Shown one piece after another: positions 1-5,099 of a stretch of 5,099 nt of DNA. The DNA comes from Caulobacteraceae bacterium (GTDB lineage Bacteria; Pseudomonadota; Alphaproteobacteria; Caulobacterales; Caulobacteraceae), in the NCBI GenBank assembly GCA_013815405.1, contig JACDGF010000196.1, positions 1-5,099 on the forward strand. Reading direction: 5' to 3'. The first letter of the stretch is position 1; each line of letters starts with the position of its first letter. A model generated the notes under the pieces. The model did no database searches and was not told the origin of the DNA. It worked only from the letters and a program-made list of their open reading frames with translations. Both the position numbers and the translations under genes were made by a program.

Positions 1-1459
1 CGCACGGCCGGCCCATGCCGCGGGCGATCACGGCCGCGTGGCTGGTCATGCCGCCACGGGCGGTGACGATGCCCCGCGCGGCATCCATGCCGCGGATATC
101 CTCCGGCGAGGTCTCGGCGCGCACCAGGATCACCGCCTCGCGGAGCGCCGCCGCGCGCACCGCGGCCTCGGCGGTGAAGACGATCTTGCCCGCCGCCGCC
201 CCCGGCGAGGCGGGAAGGCCCGTCGCGATCACCACGCGCTCGGCGCCGGGGTCGATGGTGGGGTGCAGAAGCTGATCCAGGGATGTCGGTTCCACCCTCT
301 GGATGGCGTCGTCGCGGCTGATCACGCCTTCGTCCGCCAGGTCCACCGCGATCCGAAGCGCGGCGCGCGCGGTGCGCTTTCCGCCGCGCGTCTGGAGCAT
401 GTAGAGACGACCGCGCTCGACGGTGAACTCGATGTCCTGCATGTCGCGGTAGTGCAGTTCGAGGCGCCCCACCAGATCGAGGAAGCAGGCGAACACGTCC
501 GGCATCGCCTCTTCCATGGAAAGCGGCTGGTCGCCCATTTCGTGGCGCGCGGCGGCGGTTAGAGGCTGGGGCGTGCGGATCCCGGCCACCACGTCCTCGC
601 CCTGGGCGTTGATCAGGTACTCGCCGTAGAGCCGCTTTTCCCCGGTCGAAGGGTTGCGACTGAAGGCGACGCCCGTGGCGCTGGTCTCGCCCATGTTGCC
701 AAAGACCATGGACTGGACGTTGACCGCCGTCCCCCAGCTCTCCGGGATATCGTGCATGCGCCGATAGAACTGGGCGCGATCGTTCCTCCAGCTGGCGAAC
801 ACCGCGCCGATGGCGCCCCAAAGCTGGTCCTGAGGGTCCTGGGGAAAGGGATCGCCGCGTTCCCGCTCCACGGCGGCCTTGTATTCGCCGACCACCGCTT
901 GCCAGTCATCGGCGGTCAGGTCCGTGTCGACGCTCAGCCCCAGGGCGTCCTTGCGGTCGTCGAGGATCTCCTCGAACATATGGTGGTCCAACCCCAGGAC
1001 CACGCTGGAATACATCTGGATGAAGCGCCGATAGCTGTCGAAGGCGAAGCGACGATCGCCTGCCAGGCCCGCCAAGCCTTCGACGGTGCCGTCGTTCAGC
1101 CCGAGGTTCAGAATCGTGTCCATCATCCCGGGCATGGAGGCGCGGGCGCCGGACCGCACCGACACCAGCAGGGGATTGGCCTTATCCCCAAAGCCCTTGC
1201 CGACGAGACGTTCGACGACGCCGAGAGCCGCCGCGACCTGCGCGGCGAGTTCCTCGGGATAGGATCCGCCATCGACCTGAAAAGCGCAGACCTCGGTGGT
1301 GATGGTGAAGCCCGGCGGGACCGGTAGGCCCAGGGAGGACATTTCGGCAAGGTTCGCGCCCTTGCCGCCGAGCAGATCCTTCATCTCCGCGGCGCCGTCG
1401 GCCGTGCCGCCGCCGAAGGCGTAGACCCATTGCTTGGCCGCGGACGCCTGCGTCGTCAT
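1..1459 (-). CDS. ppdK: Pyruvate, phosphate dikinase, N-terminal part (3' end beyond the window)
   Basis: PPDK is a cytoplasmic enzyme that interconverts pyruvate + ATP + Pi and phosphoenolpyruvate + AMP + PPi. The visible 486 residues start MTTQASAAKQWVYAFGGG, as the family usually does. They contain the ATP-grasp nucleotide-binding region: GGKGANLAEM (31-40), VRSGARASMPGMMDTILNLG (101-120), GNMGETSATGVAFSRNPSTG (254-273) and QTRGGKRTA (356-364). The swivelling phosphohistidine domain follows (about 405 onward), with GGMTSHAAVIARGMG at 469-483. His474 is the expected phosphocarrier. Thr472, two residues before it, matches the site that PPDK regulatory protein phosphorylates in characterised family members. 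The family is usually about 880-900 residues, so the C-terminal PEP/pyruvate barrel with its catalytic Cys is missing only because the window ends. The ATG at 1459-1457 is chosen for its well-placed ribosome binding site and family-like N-terminus. The gene begins 9 bases after glyS and is probably co-transcribed with it. No frameshift or stop is visible. Confidence 0.97.
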   Translation of the reverse strand, partial: MTTQASAAKQWVYAFGGGTADGAAEMKDLLGGKGANLAEMSSLGLPVPPGFTITTEVCAFQVDGGSYPEELAAQVAAALGVVERLVGKGFGDKANPLLVSVRSGARASMPGMMDTILNLGLNDGTVEGLAGLAGDRRFAFDSYRRFIQMYSSVVLGLDHHMFEEILDDRKDALGLSVDTDLTADDWQAVVGEYKAAVERERGDPFPQDPQDQLWGAIGAVFASWRNDRAQFYRRMHDIPESWGTAVNVQSMVFGNMGETSATGVAFSRNPSTGEKRLYGEYLINAQGEDVVAGIRTPQPLTAAARHEMGDQPLSMEEAMPDVFACFLDLVGRLELHYRDMQDIEFTVERGRLYMLQTRGGKRTARAALRIAVDLADEGVISRDDAIQRVEPTSLDQLLHPTIDPGAERVVIATGLPASPGAAAGKIVFTAEAAVRAAALREAVILVRAETSPEDIRGMDAARGIVTARGGMTSHAAVIARGMGRPC

Positions 1460-1465
1460 CGCTTG

Positions 1466-1471
1466 TCCTTA
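1466..1471 (-). promoter_or_regulatory. ppdK ribosome binding site overlapping the glyS stop codon
   Basis: On the minus strand the glyS stop TAA runs straight into GGA, giving TAAGGA. This is a six-base match to the anti-Shine-Dalgarno complement (TAAGGAGGT), and it lies 6 bases before the ppdK ATG. It fixes the ppdK start. It also means that ribosomes terminating on glyS sit on the ppdK initiation site, so translational coupling is likely (inference). Confidence 0.8.
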
Positions 1472-3499
1472 GCCTGAAACGAGCGAGAAATCCGCCGCGC
1501 CGCCCATCGCTTCGCGGACTTGACCCAGAAGCCTCAGGCGGTTGTCGCGCTCGGCCGGGATCGGTGAATTCACCAGCACCTTGTCGAAGAACGCGTCCAC
1601 CGGAGCGCGCAGGGCGGACAGGGCGGACAGGGCGGCGCCGAAGTCCTCCGCCGCCAGCGCGGCATCGACCTTGGGGCGGGCGACGGCGAGGGCGTCGAAG
1701 AGCGCGGCCTCTTCGCCCGGGGCGCCTGGGACACGGGCCGGGGGGCCGGACGGGATGGAACCCTTGCTGGCCTCGGCGTCGAGGATGTTGCCGGCCCGCT
1801 TGTAGCCCGACAAGAGGTTCGTCCCGTCGTCGCCGTCGAGAAACCGCGCCAGGGCCTCGATCCGCGCGACGACGCGGACCAGGTCGTCGTCGCCCAGGGC
1901 GAAGACCGCGTCCACGAGGTCGTGACGCGCGCCCTGTTCGCGCAGGAGGATCTTGAGGCGATCGGCGAAAAACGCCAGCACCCCGTCGGCCAGGCCCGGC
2001 CGCCTGAATTCCGTTTGCGCCATCAGTTGGCGAAGGGGCGCGCGGAGGCCCGACTCGAGGAGGATGCGGATCACCCCCAGGGCGGCGCGCCGCAGGGCGA
2101 AGGGATCCCGCGAGCCGGTCGGTTTTTCCCCGATCGAAAAGAAACCGGCGATCGTATCCAGCTTATCGGCCAGGGCCACGGCGATGGCGACCGGCGCCGC
2201 CGGCGCGGCATCGCTAGGCCCCAACGGCTTATAGTGATCGGCGATGGCTTGGGCGATGCTGGGATCCAGCCCTTCGGCCCCGGCGTAATAGCCCCCCATG
2301 ATGCCTTGAAGCTCCGGAAATTCGCCGACCATCGCGGTGGTAAGGTCGGCCTTCGCCAGCCGACCGGCGCGCGCGGCCAGTTCCGGGTCCGCGCCGGCGA
2401 TCGGGGCGATCGCCGCCGCCAGGGCCTCGATTCGCTTCGCGCGCTGGCGCAACGTCCCGAGCTTGGCGTGGAAGGTGACGCCGGCCAAGTCAGCCAAGCG
2501 GCTTTCCAGCGGCCTTCCACGATCCTCGCCCCAAAAAAATCGGGCGTCCTGGAGGCGGGCGGAAAGGACCCTCGCGTTGCCCGCGGCGATCAGGGCGCCT
2601 CCGTCCGAGGCCTCGATATTCGCGACGGCGACGAACCGAGGCGCGAGGCCCGCGTCCCCCGCGCCGCGCACCGCGAAATACCTCTGATGGCTGCGCATGG
2701 ACGTGCGGATCACCTCGGGCGGAAGATCGAGGAAGGCACCGTCTATCGACCCCAAAAGCGGGACCGGCCATTCGACCATGCCCGCAACCTCTTCCAGCAG
2801 GCCGTCGTCCTCCGCCAGGATCAGGCCTTCCGCCGCGCACAATGACCGCGCGCCGTCGGCGATACGGCGTTTTCGTTCCTCGACATCCAAGACGACGAAG
2901 TGCCCGGCCAGGGCCTCGCGGTATTCGATGAAATCCCGGGCGCGGAAGGGTTCGCGGACGCCCATGAAGCGGTGCCCTTCGCTGAGGTCGCCGCTTTTCA
3001 CGTTCTCGATCTCCAACGGCACAACGATCCGGTCGAAGACGCACAAGATGCGCCGAAGCGGCCGGACCCAGCGAAGGGCGCCGCTGCCCCAGGTCATGGA
3101 CTTGGGCCAGGGAAAGGCGCTTACGATCGCCGGGACGATCTCGGCGATCAGGGCCGGCGTCGCGCGCCCCGCCCGCGTCAGGGTGATGTGGTAGGCGCCG
3201 TCGCGTTCGACCAGGGCGTCGCGCGTCACGCTGGCCGAACGCAGGAACCCTTCGATCGCGGACTCGGGAGCGCCGAGCCTGGGCCCCCGGCGCTCCTCGA
3301 CCCGATCGGCCCGGGCCGCCGGCAGGCCGTCGACGACGAGGGTGAGGCGCCGTGGGCCGGCGAAGGCGCGCACGGCCTCGAATGACAGATCGGCCGCCGC
3401 CAGGCGCTCGCGCGCCATGCGTTCGAGATCGCGCGCCGCGCTCGATTGCATGCGCGCGGGAATCTCCTCGCTGAAGAGTTCGAGCAGGAGCTGCGGCAT
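1469..3499 (-). CDS. glyS: Glycine--tRNA ligase, beta subunit
   Basis: This is the beta subunit of the bacterial alpha2-beta2 glycyl-tRNA synthetase. It is cytoplasmic and supplies most of the tRNA recognition, while the alpha subunit carries the aminoacylation site. The 676 residues compare with 689 in E. coli. Family signatures in order are: the N-terminal LLLELFSEEIPARM (4-17), FAGPRRLTLVVDGL (46-59), EERRGP (68-73), WVRPLRRILCVFD (144-156), GHRFMG (175-180), LLEEVAGMVEWPV (234-246), MRSHQRYFAV (268-277), the HD-like segment ADLTTAMVGEFPELQGIMGG (384-403), ADKLDTIAGFFSIG (444-457), DPFALRRAALGVIRILLE (465-482) and YKRAGNIL (566-573). A C-terminal DALR-type anticodon-binding region (about 600-676) includes VDAFFDKVLVNSP (634-646) and NRLRLL (653-658). 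The start is 4 bases after the glyQ stop and matches the family N-terminus; no strong Shine-Dalgarno precedes it, so coupling to glyQ is plausible. A short Gly/Pro-rich stretch (580-596) probably is a variable linker. The gene is intact. Confidence 0.98.
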   Translation of the reverse strand: MPQLLLELFSEEIPARMQSSAARDLERMARERLAAADLSFEAVRAFAGPRRLTLVVDGLPAARADRVEERRGPRLGAPESAIEGFLRSASVTRDALVERDGAYHITLTRAGRATPALIAEIVPAIVSAFPWPKSMTWGSGALRWVRPLRRILCVFDRIVVPLEIENVKSGDLSEGHRFMGVREPFRARDFIEYREALAGHFVVLDVEERKRRIADGARSLCAAEGLILAEDDGLLEEVAGMVEWPVPLLGSIDGAFLDLPPEVIRTSMRSHQRYFAVRGAGDAGLAPRFVAVANIEASDGGALIAAGNARVLSARLQDARFFWGEDRGRPLESRLADLAGVTFHAKLGTLRQRAKRIEALAAAIAPIAGADPELAARAGRLAKADLTTAMVGEFPELQGIMGGYYAGAEGLDPSIAQAIADHYKPLGPSDAAPAAPVAIAVALADKLDTIAGFFSIGEKPTGSRDPFALRRAALGVIRILLESGLRAPLRQLMAQTEFRRPGLADGVLAFFADRLKILLREQGARHDLVDAVFALGDDDLVRVVARIEALARFLDGDDGTNLLSGYKRAGNILDAEASKGSIPSGPPARVPGAPGEEAALFDALAVARPKVDAALAAEDFGAALSALSALRAPVDAFFDKVLVNSPIPAERDNRLRLLGQVREAMGGAADFSLVSG

Positions 3500-3503
3500 G
3501 CCG

Positions 3504-4406
3504 CTAGGTGCTCGCCCGCTCGAAATCCACCCAGGCCTGAGCGCAGGCTTTGCACAGGTCGCGAACGCGGCCGATGTAGCTTTGGCGCTCGGCCACCGCG
3601 ATCGCGCCGCGCGCGTCCAGGATGTTGAAGAGATGGGAGGCCTTGAGGACCTGATCGTAGGCAGGCAAGGCCAGCCGCTGTCCCTGACGGCCCCTTTGGC
3701 CCAGAATCCTGGGGACCGCCCGTTCCGCGTCCTCGAACTGCCGCTTCAGAGCTTCGATGTCGGCGACCTCCAGCTCGAACGAGGAAAACTCCCTTTCGGT
3801 TTCGAGGAAGACGTCGCCGTAGGTCTGGAAATCGGGACTCTGGGGATCGTTGAAAGCCAAGTCGTAGACGCTGTCGACACCCTGGACATAAAGGGCCAGG
3901 CGTTCCAGCCCGTATGTGATCTCGCCGGCGACGGGAAAGACGTCCAGGCCGCCGACCTGCTGGAAGTAGGTGTATTGGCTGACTTCCATCCCATCGCACC
4001 ATACCTCCCAGCCCAGTCCCCAGGCGCCGACGGTCGGATTTTCCCAGTCATCTTCGACGAATCGGATGTCGTGGAGCGCCGGATCGACTCCCACCGCTTC
4101 GAGCGAGGCGAGATACAGCGCCTGCATGTCCGCGGGGTTGGGCTTGAGGAGCACCTGGTACTGGTGGAATTGTCGCAGGCGGTTGGGGTTGTCGCCATAG
4201 CGGCCGTCGGACGGGCGCCGCGAGGGTTGGACATAGGCCACGCGCCGGGGCTTCGGGCCAAGGGCGCCCAGGACGGTGGCGGGGTGAAGGGTTCCGGCGC
4301 CCACCTCCACGTCATAGGGTTGCAGGATGATGCAACCCTGGCCGCCCCAGTAGTCATGGAGTCGCAGAATAATATCCTGAAATGACAATGGCTTGAGCGC
4401 GGTCAT
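3504..4406 (-). CDS. glyQ: Glycine--tRNA ligase, alpha subunit
   Basis: This is the catalytic alpha subunit of the alpha2-beta2 glycyl-tRNA synthetase. It activates glycine with ATP and, with GlyS, charges tRNA-Gly in the cytoplasm. Its 300 residues compare with 303 in E. coli, and it aligns almost end to end from memory. It shows [19 protein letters not shown] (7-25), [19 protein letters not shown] (33-51), class II motif 2 [20 protein letters not shown] (57-76), [20 protein letters not shown] (113-132), [19 protein letters not shown] (141-159) and class II motif 3 [20 protein letters not shown] (161-180). Near the C-terminus are [20 protein letters not shown] (247-266) and [17 protein letters not shown] (271-287). 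A short basic stretch (QRGRQGQR, 237-244) replaces a shorter segment in E. coli and looks like ordinary variation. The start agrees with the family, although no clear Shine-Dalgarno sequence precedes it. It is the first gene of the probable glyQ-glyS-ppdK operon and follows the fasciclin gene's terminator. Confidence 0.98.
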   Translation of the reverse strand: MTALKPLSFQDIILRLHDYWGGQGCIILQPYDVEVGAGTLHPATVLGALGPKPRRVAYVQPSRRPSDGRYGDNPNRLRQFHQYQVLLKPNPADMQALYLASLEAVGVDPALHDIRFVEDDWENPTVGAWGLGWEVWCDGMEVSQYTYFQQVGGLDVFPVAGEITYGLERLALYVQGVDSVYDLAFNDPQSPDFQTYGDVFLETEREFSSFELEVADIEALKRQFEDAERAVPRILGQRGRQGQRLALPAYDQVLKASHLFNILDARGAIAVAERQSYIGRVRDLCKACAQAWVDFERAST

Positions 4407-4417
4407 TGAAGAGGTGT

Positions 4418-4489
4418 CACGAACGGGCCGGCGGGTCGAAAAAAAGCCGGCGGACCTTAGGGCCCGCCGGCGTGTGCTTCAAGTTCGTG
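4418..4489. repeat. Nested inverted repeats surrounding the terminator
   Basis: A 7-base inverted repeat, CACGAAC (4418-4424) and GTTCGTG (4483-4489), encloses the whole terminator. Just inside it, GCCGGCGGG (4427-4435) is a near copy of the terminator arm GCCGGCGGA (4446-4454). It is exactly complementary to CCCGCCGGC in the other arm (4463-4471). So the outer pair and this third arm could form an alternative structure that excludes the terminator hairpin, with an 11-base against 2-base internal loop. The repeats are seen directly; any function is unproven. Confidence 0.6.
4439..4471 (-). terminator. Intrinsic terminator of the fasciclin gene
   Basis: Read on the minus strand, GCCGGCGGGCC pairs with GGTCCGCCGGC around a four-base CTAA loop. 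The 11-bp stem is perfect apart from one G-U wobble. Seven T residues (4445-4439) follow directly. It begins 24 bases after the fasciclin stop codon. The plus strand has no T-run after the hairpin, so it is one-directional. It should insulate glyQ from the upstream gene. Confidence 0.92.
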
Positions 4490-4495
4490 GCGAGG

Positions 4496-5099
4496 TCAGC
4501 TGGCGGGGGGCGCCGGGGGCGTGGCCGCCGCAGAGGCGGTGGGCATCGTCACGTCCGAAGGGATCAGCACCTTGTCGACGACCTGGATGTAGCCGTTGGT
4601 GGCGTGCACATCGGCCTGGATGATCTTGGCGTCGTTGACCTTCAGGACGTCGCCGCTGCCGTCGATCTCGAGCTTGCCCTTCTCGACCGTCTCCACCGGG
4701 CCCTTGGCGCCCTTGATCTTGCTGGAGTCCAGGTTGAGGTGGACAAGGTGATAGGTCAGCACCTTCTGCAGCAGCGCCGCGTTCTTGGTCAGCAACAGCT
4801 CATTGAGCTGTCCGCTCGGTAGAGCCTGGAACGCCTCGTCGGTCGGAGCGAACAGGGTCAGTTCGGGCGTCGTCTTGAGCGTCCCGCTAAGGTTCGCCGC
4901 GTCCAGGGCCTTGACCAGAATCGTGAAATGGCCGGAACCCTGAAGGGTCGAGACCAGGTTGCCGTTGGCCACGACATTGGGCGATCCCGCCGAGGGCGAG
5001 GCCGCCGATGCGACCGCTGCCGGCGGCGCGGACGACGCCGGGGGCGCGGCCGGCGCGGCTTGCCCCAGCGCGGCCAGCGGAAGGGCGACAAGGCTTGCC
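4496..5099 (-). CDS. Secreted fasciclin (FAS1) domain protein, 5' end beyond the window
   Basis: The frame is open to the right edge, so the start codon lies outside; 200 residues are visible. The first of these, ASLVALPLAALGQA-APAA, look like the hydrophobic core and Ala-type cleavage site of a signal peptide, pointing to export to the periplasm or beyond. An Ala/Pro/Ser-rich linker (about 15-40) follows. A single FAS1 domain (about 46-182) comes next, with the H1 motif TLFAPTDEAF (81-90), the central YH motif LTYHLV (114-119) and the H2 motif NGYIQVVDKVLIP (168-180). A short Ala/Pro tail (187-200) ends the protein. FAS1 domains are generally adhesion or protein-interaction modules; the ligand cannot be told from sequence. 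Internal GTG at 4972-4970 (visible residue 43) could be mistaken for the start, but that would discard the signal peptide. The gene has its own terminator and is probably transcribed separately from glyQ. Confidence 0.93.
   Translation of the reverse strand, partial: ASLVALPLAALGQAAPAAPPASSAPPAAVASAASPSAGSPNVVANGNLVSTLQGSGHFTILVKALDAANLSGTLKTTPELTLFAPTDEAFQALPSGQLNELLLTKNAALLQKVLTYHLVHLNLDSSKIKGAKGPVETVEKGKLEIDGSGDVLKVNDAKIIQADVHATNGYIQVVDKVLIPSDVTMPTASAAATPPAPPAS

Noticed and set aside
38..1327. Plus-strand open frames of 174 and 191 codons opposite ppdK
   Set aside because: They are shadows of the ppdK reading frame, which carries continuous family motifs on the minus strand.
1922..2845. 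307-codon open frame on the plus strand opposite glyS
   Set aside because: It is an antisense shadow of glyS, with a protein rich in Arg, Gly, Asp and Gln and no motifs.
3342..4385. 347-codon open frame on the plus strand opposite glyQ and the start of glyS
   Set aside because: It lies antisense to two unmistakable conserved genes. Its protein has no recognisable family features, and such mirror frames are expected in GC-rich DNA.
4407..4426. LexA-like GTTC-N7-GTTC operator upstream of glyQ
   Set aside because: GTTC is present, but the second half at the required spacing is CTCT, so the site does not match.
4439..4471. Bidirectional terminator
   Set aside because: The hairpin is symmetric, but the plus-strand side is followed by GTGTGCTTC, not a T-run. 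No plus-strand gene ends here.
4454..4482. Possible minus-strand promoter for glyQ: TTGAAG (4482-4477), 17 bases, TAAGGT (4459-4454)
   Set aside because: The spacing is right, but the -10 matches the consensus at only three of six bases and lies inside the terminator stem. It is too weak to call without transcription start data.
4858..5091. 77-codon minus-strand frame beginning MSPFRWPRWGKP, overlapping the fasciclin gene
   Set aside because: It is an out-of-frame Arg/Pro-rich reading of the signal peptide and linker region of the fasciclin gene.

Overview
The window is high-GC bacterial DNA. It reads as a housekeeping segment from an alphaproteobacterium. The basis is the gene order glyQ-glyS-ppdK, the protein sequence character (Ala/Arg-rich, but with strong glycyl-tRNA synthetase and pyruvate phosphate dikinase motifs) and a periplasmic-type fasciclin protein next door. 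A Caulobacterales-like source (Caulobacter/Phenylobacterium) is my best guess from remembered synteny. It is not proven by the sequence.

All four genes lie on the minus strand, so transcription runs from high to low coordinates. From the right edge: (1) 5099-4496, the 3' part of a secreted single-domain fasciclin (FAS1) protein whose start codon lies outside the window; (2) 4495-4407, an 89-base intergenic region holding a strong intrinsic terminator for the fasciclin gene, plus extra repeat arms that could form an alternative fold; (3) 4406-3504, glyQ, the glycyl-tRNA synthetase alpha subunit; (4) 3499-1469, glyS, the beta subunit; (5) 1459-1, the N-terminal 486 residues of pyruvate phosphate dikinase (ppdK), cut off by the left edge just after its catalytic histidine.

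glyQ, glyS and ppdK are separated by only 4 and 9 bases with no terminator between them, so they very probably form one operon. The ribosome binding site of ppdK is built into the glyS stop codon, which suggests translational coupling. GlyQ and GlyS together make the alpha2-beta2 enzyme that charges tRNA-Gly. PPDK interconverts pyruvate and phosphoenolpyruvate and is metabolically separate.

There is no gene-free stretch longer than 89 bases. I saw no mobile element, CRISPR array, RNA gene or sign of recent transfer. The long open frames on the plus strand (up to 347 codons) are mirror images of the GC-rich genes. I found no convincing new system; the most interesting non-coding detail is the nested inverted-repeat arrangement around the terminator upstream of glyQ.
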